The position numbers and the translations under genes were made by a program. Positions 35,331 through 45,973 of a DNA stretch of 64,000 nucleotides are shown here, piece after piece (positions within the stretch are counted from its first letter, which is position 1; each line of letters opens with the position of its first letter). The notes below the pieces were generated by a model. That model searched no databases and was not told the origin of the DNA. It saw only the letters and a list, made by a program, of their open reading frames with translations. The stretch comes from Muscardinus avellanarius. Its lineage: Eukaryota > Chordata > Mammalia > Rodentia > Gliridae. The DNA lies in contig OY726559.1 of NCBI GenBank assembly GCA_963383645.1, forward strand, positions 116,487,441 through 116,551,440. Reading direction: 5' to 3'.

Positions 35331-35850
35331 TGTGGGCATTGTATGTTAGGAAAATAGAATAAGTTTAGTGGGGGTTTGGTGGTTGGGTCAGAATAAGTCA
35401 ATAGAACACCCAGTGGCCAAAATAGTAGATAAAAATAGCAGTTAATTTTAGAAGTAGAGACAGTAAGTCTAATATTTAGTATTTAGTAAAGGAAAGAATA
35501 AGTTCAGTTAAAGTTTATTATGTGTGATGTAGAGTAGTAAAAGTTTTATAGGTCAATTCATTACAAATTAATAAAAAACAAAAAAAGAAAAAAACAGGTG
35601 GCTTCAAGGTATACTTGCTACATGGAGTGAAAGTTAATGAAAACTAAATAAAAAATAATGTACGTGTAATGTGGCTTTGAAGATGTGGCTTGCTATAATT
35701 TGTCAGATTCATGTATAAATAAAGTATATTCTAGGGCATAGGCCGAGATGCCTTCCCCCTGCTACTAAGCACGGCATCTCTCATTCTTCAGTTTTGCCAA
35801 CCCTACATCTCCTTCAAGACCCCTGGACTGACCGAGGATAGACCCCAGCA
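35331..35850 (+). mobile_element. Candidate solitary LTR or 3' LTR
   Basis: About 520 bp that starts TGTGGGC and ends CCCAGCA (TG...CA). It has AATAAA at 35718-35723, followed about 65 bp later by a C/T-rich U5-like stretch (CTTCAGTTTTGCCAACCC). These are LTR hallmarks. I find no clear target-site duplication or primer-binding site, so the call is tentative. Confidence 0.35.
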
Positions 35851-35991
35851 CATTGCAAACATTTTATCTTATTCTGTGGCTTATTTACTTTATGAAACTA
35901 TCTTTTGACTTATAGATATTTAGAATTTAATATATGGAACAATACCACATACTGTTTGTGGTTAATCTATTTATTAAAAATAAAAATCTTA

Positions 35992-36215
35992 GCCGGGCAT
36001 GGTGATGCACATCTGTGATCCCAGTGGGACTGGGAGGCTGAGACAGGAGGATCACAGGTTTTTGGCCAGCCTCAGCAACTTTGTGAGACTCTTCACAATT
36101 TGGTGAGCCCCTATTTCAAAATAAAAATGAAAAGAACTGGGGGTATGACTTGGAGGTAAAACACCCCTTGGTTTAATCCCCAGTACCACAAAAAAATGTT
36201 AAATAAATAAGAATC
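35992..36215 (+). mobile_element. B1-ID composite SINE
   Basis: Full order is present: GCCGGGCATGGTGATGCAC head, 'aggctgagacaggaggatcac', 'cctcagcaactttgtgag', tRNA-like 'gtatgacttggaggtaaaac', A-rich tail. It is moderately diverged. Confidence 0.8.
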
Positions 36216-37311
36216 TCCATGGGAACAATGGACAGCAATTTTAAGGTGCTGAGTACCTAGGCAATTTCAAGATGATGAGGGAGTAAAGAAAATAGGACTG
36301 AGGAAGAGTAAACAAGAACAAAAGCTTCCTTAATTAAGATGGTATTCTTCATATTATCCCTGTACTTGCATATGTAAACTTCAAATTATTTCACAAGGAG
36401 GACACAAAGATAAATGTTAGAATGCCCCTCAAGGACTGCTCAAGAGAGAAAGTGATCTGACAAGCTAATATACTAGTGTATCTGGTCCTGCATGTCCCAG
36501 TTTTTAAACAGATGTGTCAGCACATCAATTCCAATGGCAGGATATTCATCACCTAAATCACACAATAAACTATCTGGCTCAGTCTTGAAACTCACCAGAA
36601 AGCTTTCTGGAAATGTTAGCTTTCCATAATTTTTCCAAAAGGAAAAGGCATTCACTAGCCAAATTAATGCAGGTGCCTAGTGTTTCTGTCAGCACATTTC
36701 TAACTGTAAATTAATGAGCTAGCATTCCTGTTTTCCTACTTCCGTCCCTGGTGAGTTTAGTTACAATGAAACAGATTTCATAAACCTGATCAACTCCAAG
36801 ACATTGACATTAATGTGTTTCTGGGTCTACAAAGATGAGGCCCAAACCCTGACCTTTTTCCAGGGAACATCCAATCTTATTCTTTGCTTGCCAAATTTCA
36901 AGAAGGAACAAGAAAAAAAAAAAAAGTCTAGTAACAGAAAGCACAGCAATGTCCAGTAAATGTCTAGCTATACAGCTAAGCCAACTTTTTCATGATGTGT
37001 CCCTTCTTATTATGACCCATAATCTAAGAGCCATAATGTTGCAGCTAAAAGAACAGAAGAGAAAGAGGCAGACTAATGTTTTAGGCGGGATCTTACAGGA
37101 TAGTAATACCTCATCCAGAGCCTGGATCTCAGTTTTGAAGATCAAGAAAGTTAATTTTTTCTGTGTACTCAGATGTGATCAAGCTCTGGAAGACAGATTC
37201 ATTCTAAGCAAAGTTGCAATGATCCAATTAATTCACTGTAAGATGCATATGTACTGAGAACAGAAACCACTTATTTACCATGAAGTATTCCTTCCCATTA
37301 GATAATCATTT
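36216..37311. other. Unassigned intergenic stretch
   Basis: About 1.1 kb with short open frames only (none above 102 codons). None shows a recognisable domain, splice context or repeat signature. Confidence 0.4.
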
Positions 37312-38811
37312 AAAAGATACCCAGGACTTCCGGGAAGATGGCAACCGAGAAAAGCAGGGCTTAAGAGTCCCGCTAACAACAAATCTCCATTACCACAAAA
37401 TCAGCGCCTTTCAAAGCCAGAAAACAACATCACCAGAGAAACAAAAAAAATCACCAGGCTCCAGAGAGAAAGCGGACTGAGAACAGAGCCACAGAGGAGA
37501 TCCTCACGCCCGAGGACGTGGCTTCACGCCCGAGGACGCGGCAGCAGCGCCATACTGCTGGCGGCACCGGCGAATTCACAGGACAGCCACAGCAAGCCGA
37601 GGGGAGCCGCTGAGGAACAGCCAGGCGGGATTTCTCGGCGCACAGGGCATCTAAAGCTCCCAGTGGCTGAGCTCAGCACACGCTGCAGGGATTCAGAGTG
37701 GAAATCAAAACCAAGAAAAAAAAAAAAACGCCAGCCCCATAGCCGAGGGCGTAGCAGCGGCCCCATATTGCCACCGGCGGCAGCAGCACCGAATTCACCG
37801 AATTCAGTACAGCTACATCTGCGTACTCAAGAACAGTGAGTCAAATTGCGGGCCACAGCGGAGAAATCCCAGTACTGTACTCACTGGGACTTGACCCAGT
37901 GGGAGAGGGGCGGTGGCAGTGATATCACACCATAGGAGAACATGCAACCTGGCACCCCCCCACAGTCTAAAGCAGCCTCTATCGACTCTCTGGGTCGGAG
38001 ACTCTGTGATACAACCCAGTAAAGGAGTAGTGGGGTCTGAGATACTACTGACTCGAGATCCAGAACACCTTAAGTGAAGTCATAGTGACCCAAGGGAAGA
38101 ACCCAGAGAAGGCACAAACTTCCGAAATCATGGGAAAGAGGAATAATACTGGAGCAATGAATGCTCACAACCCCACAACATCAGAACCCGATAAAACAGA
38201 AAATCAGAGATTTCTAGAAGATCAAATCAGGAAAATAACTGTAGAAATAATAGAGGGGCTTCGAAAAGAACTCAGAGAGAGCCAAAAAGAGATAAAGGAT
38301 GCAATTAATGAAGTAAAGGCCTCAATTCAAAGCACAAACAACCGATTAGAACACATGGAGAACAGAATCTCGCTCTTAGAAGATGATCATTCCAAAAATG
38401 AACGCATAGTTTCTAATCTAGGAAAAAATATCCAACAGCAGGAATCTGATATTGAAGAAATATGGGCCCATTTTAAGAGAGCTAACCTAAGAATAATTGG
38501 AATAGAGAAGGGAAAAGAAAGTGAAACCAAAGGGATCAACAATCTCTTCAAGGAAGTAATAGCAGAAAATTTTCCAGACATAGAGCAAGAGGTCGATACG
38601 AAGGTCCAGGAAACTTATAGAACTCCCTTTAGACAGGATCGGAGAAGAGGATCCCCACGCCACATAATTGTCAAAATGACCAATGTGGAAGCCAAGCAGA
38701 GAATCTTAAAGGCAACAAAAAAAAGGGCCAAGTGACATTCAGAGGCAAACCAATTAGAATCACTCCAGACTTCCCAAACCAAGTTATGAGAGCCAGAAGG
38801 GCTTGGAGTAA

Positions 38812-38826
38812 CATATTCCCAATTTT
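38812..38826 (+). repeat. Left target-site duplication of the minus-strand L1
   Basis: CATATTCCCAATTTT is repeated exactly at 45959-45973. The duplication brackets the whole minus-strand L1, including its 5' minisatellite. Confidence 0.85.
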
Positions 38827-39956
38827 TTTTTGTTTGTTTTTTTGTTTTTTTAAAATAATTTTTATTGGTGCATTGTAGTCATACATCTCAATAGGGAAAA
38901 AAAAAACTTGTGGAGATATACATGCACACATCACCAAGCAGCCCCTAACCCATCTCTAACCCCCTCCCTTCCCCTCTCTCCTACCCATGCTTGGCTTCCT
39001 GATTGACTTTGATATGTTTAAGTACATCATATGTTTTTTTTTAATTTATTTTTTATTGGTGCAATGTATTCATACATCATAGTGGTATAAAGAAAATACT
39101 TTTGTAGACATACATGCACATATCGCCCAGTTAGCCCCTACCCAATCCCCACCCCATTCCCTCCCCATCCCTCCTTCCCATGCTTGGCTTAGTAGTTGAC
39201 ATCTAGTATTATAGCAATTTATACAATATTAACATTGATAATCTCACATAACAGTTTCATTTGTCTGGTACCAAACTCTTGATGACTTAAAGATAACATT
39301 TCAATATTTCTTTTTGCTTTCTTTCTTACCAGAGAATATTTTTTTCTTTTTTTTTTTTAGGTAAAACTATCATACATTTATTAATTTATTTTTCAGAAAA
39401 AATCTATCCTGATATGGAATATGGACTCTAGATACCCAAAACAATCTCAAAGAAGAACAAAGCTAGAAGATGTATATTTTCTGATTTCAAACCATATAAA
39501 GCTACAATAATTGAAACAGTGTAGTACTGTTCTAAAGGCAGATATATAAACCATTGGAGCTAAATAAAAGCCTAGAGATAAATTCTTCCAAACATTGACA
39601 AGTTATTTTTGACAAGGTTTCCATGAAGTTTTGGTGGAGGAAATACTAGTCTTTTAACCAAATATTGTTGAAAAATAATAATAAATGAAAAAGAATAAAA
39701 TTGGACCGTTACCTAACACATATACAAATATTAACTCAAAATAGATAAAAGACCTAAATATAAATCTTAATACTATAAGCTTTTAGAAGAAAATCTGGGT
39801 TATAAAACCTCACAACATTGAAATTGGAAGTGATTTCTTGGATATGATTTCAATTGCACAGGCAACAAAAGGGTAAATAAACTCCCTAAAAAATAAAAAA
39901 AATATTGTATATCCAAAGACAATGTAAACAGAGTTAAAAGTATGACCCATTTCTCC
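38827..39956 (-). other. 3'UTR of lineage-2 L1, with captured antisense L1 ORF2 and duplicated terminus
   Basis: Read on the + strand, 39380-39950 is recognisable decayed L1 ORF2 sequence. It therefore runs antisense inside this minus-strand L1. The same antisense segment is found in the 3' ends of both ORF2-less elements (about 46370-46900 and 55340-55850). Two 'accaataaaa' polyadenylation-type termini occur, one near 39050 and one near 38870, each with an upstream 'aagccaagcatggg' block. Confidence 0.75.
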
Positions 39957-42900
39957 CTAACTCTCACATATTAGGGAAAGCATCTGATTTCTTATTTTTT
40001 GTGCCTGACTAATCTCACTTAGCATAATGTCCTCCAGTTCCATCCATTTCCCTGAAAATGATGTAATTGAGTTTTTTTTGATGGCTGAGTAAAATTCCAT
40101 TGTGTACATATCCCACAGTTTTGTAATCCATTCGTCTGTTGATGGACATCTTAGCTGGTTCCATAGTTTGGCTATGGTGAATTGTGCAGCTATGAACATA
40201 GATACACATGGATTAGTTTGGTAGTTTGGTTTCTTTTCTTTTGGGTAGATACCCAACAGTGGTATTGCTGGATCAAATGGTAGATTTGTTCCCATTCTTC
40301 TGAGGATTCTCCATACTGTTTTCCAAAGTGGTTGCACTAATTTGCAATCCCACCAACAATGTCTTAGAGTTCCCACTTCTCCACATCCTCGCCAGCATCT
40401 GTTGTTGTTTGTGTTTTGAATGACTGCCATTCTAGTTGGAGTTAGGTGAAATCTCAGGGTAGTTTTGATTTGCATCTCTCTGATTGCCAGTGATGTTGAG
40501 CATTTTTTCATGCATTTATTGGCCATTTGAATTTCTTCTTTTGTGAAGTGTCTATTTAGTTCATTTGCCCATTTTGTTATTGGATGTTTTGTTTTCTTAG
40601 TGTTGAGTTTCTTGAGTTCTCTGTATATTCTAGATATTAGTCCTCTATCAGTGGTGTAGGTGGCAAAAATCTTCTCCCATTCTGTTGGCTCTCGATTGAG
40701 ATTCTTGATAGTTTCCTTTGCTGAACAGAAGCTCTTCAGTTTCATGCAATCCCATGTATTGATTCTCCTTTTAATTTGCTGTGCCTTTGGGGTCTTGTTG
40801 AGGAAATGTTTGTCTGTGCCTATGTGTTGTAGTGTTGGACCTATGCCCTCTTCAAGGAGCTTCAAAGTCTCTGGTTTAATTTCCAAGTCTTTGATCCATC
40901 GTGAGTTGACTTTTGTACAGGGTGAAAAAGTGGGATTAACATCCAATTTTCTGCATATGGTTAACCAGTTTTGCCAACACCATTTGTTGAAGAGGCTATC
41001 TTTTTTCCAGTGTATGTTTTTGGCCTCTTTGTCAAAAATCAATTGGCTGAAAGTGTGTGGACTTGTTTCTGGGTCTTCTATTCTGCTCCACTGGTCTATA
41101 TATCTGTTCTTTTGCCAGTACCATGCTGTTTTTATTACAATGGCTTTGTAGTATAGTTTAAAGTCAGGTATTGTGATTCCTCCTGCATGGTTTTTGTTGC
41201 TGAGAACTACCTTGGCTATTCTGGGCTTTTTGTTATTCCAGATAAATTTAAGGACTGATTTTTCTATGTCTGTGAGGAATGATCTTGGTAGTTTAATGGG
41301 CATTGTATTAAATCTGTAGATCACTTTTGGGAGGATGGCCATTTTAATGATATTTATTCTGCCAATCCATGAACATGGAAGGTCTTTCCATCTTCTAAGA
41401 TCTTCTTCGATTTCTTTTTTCAGTGTTTTATAATTTTCTTTGTAGAGATCTTTTACCTCCTTGGTCAAGTTTATTCCTAGGTATTTTATTTTTTGTGGGA
41501 GATCCTGAGTGGAAGTGTTTTCTGAATTTCTTTTTCAGTGGATTTATGGTTGGTGTACAAGAAAGCTTCTGATTTTTTAAGATTGATTTTGTATCCAGAT
41601 ACTTTGCTGAATTTGTTGATCAGTTCTATAAGCCTTTTGGTTGAGTTTGTTGGGTTTTCTAAATATAGTATCATGTCATCTGCAAATAGTGAAAGCTTAA
41701 GTTCTTCTTTTCCTATTTGTACTCCTTTGATTTCCTTTTCTTGCCTTATTGCTCTGGCTAGAGTCTCTAGTACTATATTGAAGAGAAGTTGTGATAGTGG
41801 ACATCCTTGTCTCGTTCCAGTTTTTAGGGGGAATTCTTGAAGTTTTTCCCCATTTAATATGATGTTGGCAGTGGGCTTATTGTACATTGCCTTAATAATG
41901 TTGAGATATGTTCCTTCTATTCCAATTCTCTGCAGTGTTTTTATCATAAATGGATGTTGAATTTTATCAAATGCTTTTTCAGCATCTATTGAGATGATCA
42001 TGTGGTTTTTGTCTTTGATTCTGTTTATATGATGAATTACATGGATTGATTTTCGTATATTGAACCAGCCTTGCATCCCTGGGATGAACCCTACCTGGTC
42101 ATGGTGAATGATTTTCTTGATGTGGTTTTGAATGCGTGTTGCTAGTATTTTGTTTAATAGTTTTGCATCCAAGTTCATCAGAGATATAGGCCTGTAGTTT
42201 TCCTTCCTTGAACTGTCTTTATTCGGTTTGGGTATTAGTGTGATGTTGGCTTCATAGAATGTATTTGGGAGAGTCCCGGTTTTTTCTATTTCCCGAAATA
42301 GTTTGAGTAGTATTGGGATTAGTTCTCCTATAAAGGTTTTATAGAATTCACTTGGGAAACCATCTGGTCCTGGGCTTTTCTTTGATGGTAAGCTCTTTAT
42401 TGCTATTTCAATCTCTTTGATTGTTATTGGTTGGTTTAAGTGTTCTATATCTTCTTGACTCAGTTTAGGAAGGTTGTATTTATCTAGGAAGTTGTCGATT
42501 TCCTCCAGATTTTCCATTTTGTTGGAGTATAGTTTTTCAAAGTAGTTTCTGATAATCCTCTGGATTTCTACGCTGTCAGTAGTAATGTCTCCTTTTTCAT
42601 CCCTTATCTTCATAATTTGGGTTGATTCTCTCTTTTTCTTAGTTAGGTTGGCTAGTGGTTTATCAATCTTGTTAATTTTTTCAAGAAACCAGCTTTTGGT
42701 TTTGTTGATTTTCTGTATTTTTTTTTATTCTCTATTTCGTTAATTTCTGCTCTAATTTTAATAATTTCCCGACTTCTGCTGGCTTTGGGGTTCAATTGTT
42801 CCTGCTTTTCAAGGGCTTTGAGGTGTGTCATAAGGCTATTTATTTGAGAATTTTCTGTTTTTCTTATGTGAGCACTCAGTGCTATAAATTTTCCTCTTAA

Positions 42901-43782
42901 TACTGCCTTCAAAGTGTCCCAGAGGTTTTGATATGTTGTTTCTTTATTTTCATTTGTTTCTAGAAATTTCTTGATTTCACCTCTTACATCTTCTATGACC
43001 CATTCTTCATTCAGAAGTGTGGTGTTCAGTCTCCACATGTTTATGTTGTTTCTCTGGGTCTTCTTATAGTTGATTTCTAGTTTCATTCCATTATGGTCTG
43101 AAATGACACAGGGAAGTATGTAACATTTTTTAAATTTGCTAGTGCTCATTTTGTGTCCCAGGATGTGATCTATTTTGGAGAAGGTTCCATGAGCAGCTGA
43201 GAAAAATGTAAACTCTGCTGTAGTTGGGTGAAATATTCTATATGTGTCCAACAGGTCCATTTGGTTAATGGTGTTCTTTAGTTCTGAGACATCTTTACTG
43301 ACCCTTTGTCTGGACGATCGGTCTAGTATTGTGAGAGGTGTGTTGAAGTCTCCCAGTATTATTGTGTTGGGATTTATGTGTGACTTCATATCACAGAGAG
43401 TTTGATTTATGAAAGTAGCTGCCCCTATGTTTGGGGCATAGATGTTGATTATTGTTATTTCCTCTTGCTGGACTATTCCTTTTACCAGTAAAATGTGACC
43501 TTCTTTGTCTCTTCTAATAAGTTTGGGTTTGAAGTCTAACTTGTCTGATATCATAGTTGCTACTCCTGCTTGTCTTCGAGTGCCATTAGTATGGATTACC
43601 TTGCTCCAGCCCTTTACCTTGAGTTTGTTCCTATCTTTACTTGTAAGGTGTGTTTCTTGTAAGCAGCAGATGGATGGATTCTGGCTTTTAATCCATTTTG
43701 CCACTTTATGTCTTTTTATTGGGGAGTTGAGGCCGTTTACATTCAGTGTGATTATAGAGAGATAATTTTTAATTCCCAACAT
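39957..43782 (-). pseudogene. L1 ORF2 (lineage 2), broken by two frameshifts
   Basis: Three open pieces in order cover the protein: 43782-42652 (endonuclease; QETHL, GDFN and SDH motifs), 42613-41486 (reverse transcriptase; SPGPDGF and FADD), and 41468-39957 (C-terminal domain; Cys motif CWRGC...HCWWDC). The first break coincides with the T-run at 42718-42726. The second lies at a T-run near 41485-41492, just before the KYLGINL-equivalent region. All catalytic motifs are otherwise retained. The breaks are either recent decay or homopolymer consensus errors. Confidence 0.88.
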
Positions 43783-43827
43783 GTTAAGATCTTATTTCTG
43801 TTTAAGATACTGTTTATTCTTCTTTGC

Positions 43828-44745
43828 TTAGTTGTCAGCTGGATGGGAATTCTTGTTTCTTTGGTTCTGGCGTGTATTACCCATTTCCTCTTTGCAGTTA
43901 ATCTCCTTGAGTATTTTCTCTAGCGCTGGTTTTGAAGACATAAATTCCTTCAGTTGCTGTTTGTCATGGAAGCTTCTTATTTCCCCATCTAATTTGATGG
44001 ATAGTTTTGCTGGGTAGGAAATTTTTGGCTGGAAGTTGTTTTCTTTCAGAGTTTGGAATATGTTACTCCAAGCCCTTCTGGCTTTCATAACTTGGTTTGG
44101 GAAGTCTGGAGTGATTCTAATTGGTTTGCCTCTGAATGTCACGTGGCCTTTTGTTTTTGTTGCCTTTAAGATTCTCTCCTTGGCTTCCACATTAGTCATT
44201 TTGACAATTATGTGGCGTGGGGATCCTCTTCTCTGATCCTGTCTAAAGGGAGTTCTATAAGTTTCCTGGACCTGTGTATCGACCTCTTGCTCTATGTTTG
44301 GAAAATTTTCTGCTATTACTTCCTTGAAGAGATTGTTGATCCCTTTGGTTTCACCTTCTTTTCCCTCCTCTATTCCAATTATTCTTAGGTTAGCTCTCTT
44401 GAAATGGGCCCATATTTCTTCAATGTCAGATTCCTGCTGTCGGGTTTTTTTTTCTAAATTAGAAACTATGCGTTCATTTTTAGAATGATCATCTTCAAGA
44501 AGCGAGATTCTATTCTCCATGTGGTCTAATCTGTTGTTTATACTTTGAATTGAGGCCTTTACTTCATTAATTGCATCCTTTATCTCTTTTTGACTCTCTC
44601 TAAATTCTTTTCGAAAGTCCTCTATTATTTCTAAAGTTATTTTCTTAATTTGATCTTCTAGAGATCTTTGGGTTTCTGTGTTATCGGATTCTGATGTTGT
44701 GGGGTTGTTGGCATTCACTGCTCCATTGTTATTTCTCTTTCCCAT
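43828..44745 (-). CDS. L1 ORF1 protein (lineage 2), intact
   Basis: A 305-residue ORF1p starting MGKRNNNGAVNANNP. Residues about 30-130 form a coiled coil (NNRLDHMENRISLLEDDHSKNE). The RRM signature LRIIGIEEG follows, then a C-terminal domain with RITPDFPNQV and KPALEKILKEI. Its sequence is much closer to the ORF1s at 38130 and 54252 than to the ORF1 at 26090. It is preceded by the L1 5'UTR and followed after 45 bp by ORF2, the normal L1 spacing. Confidence 0.93.
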   Translation of the reverse strand: MGKRNNNGAVNANNPTTSESDNTETQRSLEDQIKKITLEIIEDFRKEFRESQKEIKDAINEVKASIQSINNRLDHMENRISLLEDDHSKNERIVSNLEKKTRQQESDIEEIWAHFKRANLRIIGIEEGKEGETKGINNLFKEVIAENFPNIEQEVDTQVQETYRTPFRQDQRRGSPRHIIVKMTNVEAKERILKATKTKGHVTFRGKPIRITPDFPNQVMKARRAWSNIFQTLKENNFQPKISYPAKLSIKLDGEIRSFHDKQQLKEFMSSKPALEKILKEINCKEEMGNTRQNQRNKNSHPADN

Positions 44746-45537
44746 GATTTTGGAAGTTTGTGCCTTCTCTGGGTTCTTCCCTGAGTCACTACGAGTTCAC
44801 TTAAGATGCTCTGGATCTCGTGTCTGTGGTATCTCTGTCACCACTACTCCTTAACTGGGTTGTATCACAAAGTCTCAGACCCAGGGAGTCAATTAAGGCT
44901 GCTTAGACCGTGGGGAGTGCCAAGTTGGGCGTTCTCCAGTGGGGAGTTGTGACTATGGTATGATATCTCTGCCACTGCCACTCCCCCACTGGGCTGCACT
45001 GCTAAAATCTCCGACCCAGGGAGACTATCTGCGCGAGTCCCTGGGAGTGCAGAACTGGGATTTCTCCCCTAGGGGCCGCAATTTGACTCACGGTTATTGA
45101 GTGCGCTGATGGAGCTGTAGTGAACTCGATGGATTCGCTGCTGCCGCCACTGGCAATTTGGCACCACTGCCACGCCCTCGGCCGTGATATGGCGTATTTC
45201 TTCTCTGGTTTTGAACTCCGCTCTGAGTCCTTGCCAGTTGTGCTGTGCCCGGCCCTTGGGAGTTTTAGATGTTCCCTGCACCAACAAAACTGCTGACTGC
45301 CGCCCGGCTGTTCAGCACCTGCTCACCTCGGCTCGCTGTCCACCCCTCCTCTCAGGCGCCTGGTGGCTGGTTGAGTGGATTGGTCTAGGGTCGTCAGGTG
45401 AACTCACCGCTGCCGCCAGCAGTAAGACACTGCTTCTGCGTCCTAGGCCGCGAGGCCAAAGTACCTCCTCTCTGGATTTGAGCTCTGTTTTGAGTCTCCC
45501 TCCTCTCTGGAGCCTGGTGCTGCTAGGGGAGATGTAG

Positions 45538-45957
45538 GCCGCGCCGCTCCGGCCGCTCTGCGCCGCGGCTCTGACTGCTCTGCACCGCGGGTCTGGCCAC
45601 TCCGGCCGCTCCGGCCGTTCCGCGACGCGACTCTGGCTGCTCCGGCTGTTCTGGCCACTCCGCTCCGGCTGTTCTGGCCGCTCTGCTCGGCTGCTCTGGC
45701 CGCTCAGCTCAGCTGTTCTGGCCGCTCCGCTCCGACTGCTCCAGCCGCTCTACTCCGCGGCTCCGGCCACTCCGCGCCGCCGCTCCAGCCAATCCGGGCT
45801 GCGGCTCTGGCTGCTCCGGCTGTTCTGGCCACTCCGCTTGGCTGTTCTGGCCGCTCCGCTTGGCTGTTCTGGCCGCTCTGCTCGGCTGCTCTGAACCGTG
45901 GCTTCGGCTGCTCTGCACCGCGGGTCTGGTCACTCCAGCCGCTCTGGCGGTTCCACT
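45538..45957 (-). repeat. CpG-rich 22-bp minisatellite at the 5' end of lineage-2 L1
   Basis: About 19 degenerate copies of a 22-bp unit such as GCCGCTCCGCTTGGCTGTTCTG (+ strand reading). It occupies the extreme 5' end of the L1, up to its target-site duplication. Tandem GC-rich 5' monomers are promoters in mouse L1, so a promoter role is likely but inferred. The related ORF2-less elements lack this array and start with GGACTTCCGGGAAG instead. Confidence 0.85.
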
Positions 45958-45958
45958 C

Positions 45959-45973
45959 CATATTCCCAATTTT
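45959..45973 (+). repeat. Right target-site duplication of the minus-strand L1
   Basis: CATATTCCCAATTTT, identical to 38812-38826. The interrupted ORF1 sequence of element A continues directly after it. Confidence 0.85.

Larger units (their letters stand above)
38827..45958 (-). mobile_element. Full-length L1 (lineage 2) inserted in ORF1 of element A
   Basis: About 7.1 kb, reverse orientation, with a 15-bp target-site duplication (38812-38826 and 45959-45973). In its own direction it has a CpG-rich 22-bp minisatellite, a unique 5'UTR, intact ORF1 (44745 to 43828), ORF2 (43782 to 39957) with two frameshifts, and a long 3'UTR. That 3'UTR contains an antisense fragment of an older L1 ORF2 and two successive L1-type 3' termini. 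ORF1 is of the same family as the ORF1s of the ORF2-less elements, so this L1 lineage is the likely source and driver of those elements. Confidence 0.9.

Noticed and set aside
38130..38735. Host gene for a coiled-coil RNA-binding protein
   Set aside because: It is L1 ORF1: it has the LRIIGIE motif, lies downstream of an L1-type 5'UTR, has a second copy at 54252, and is flanked by target-site duplications.
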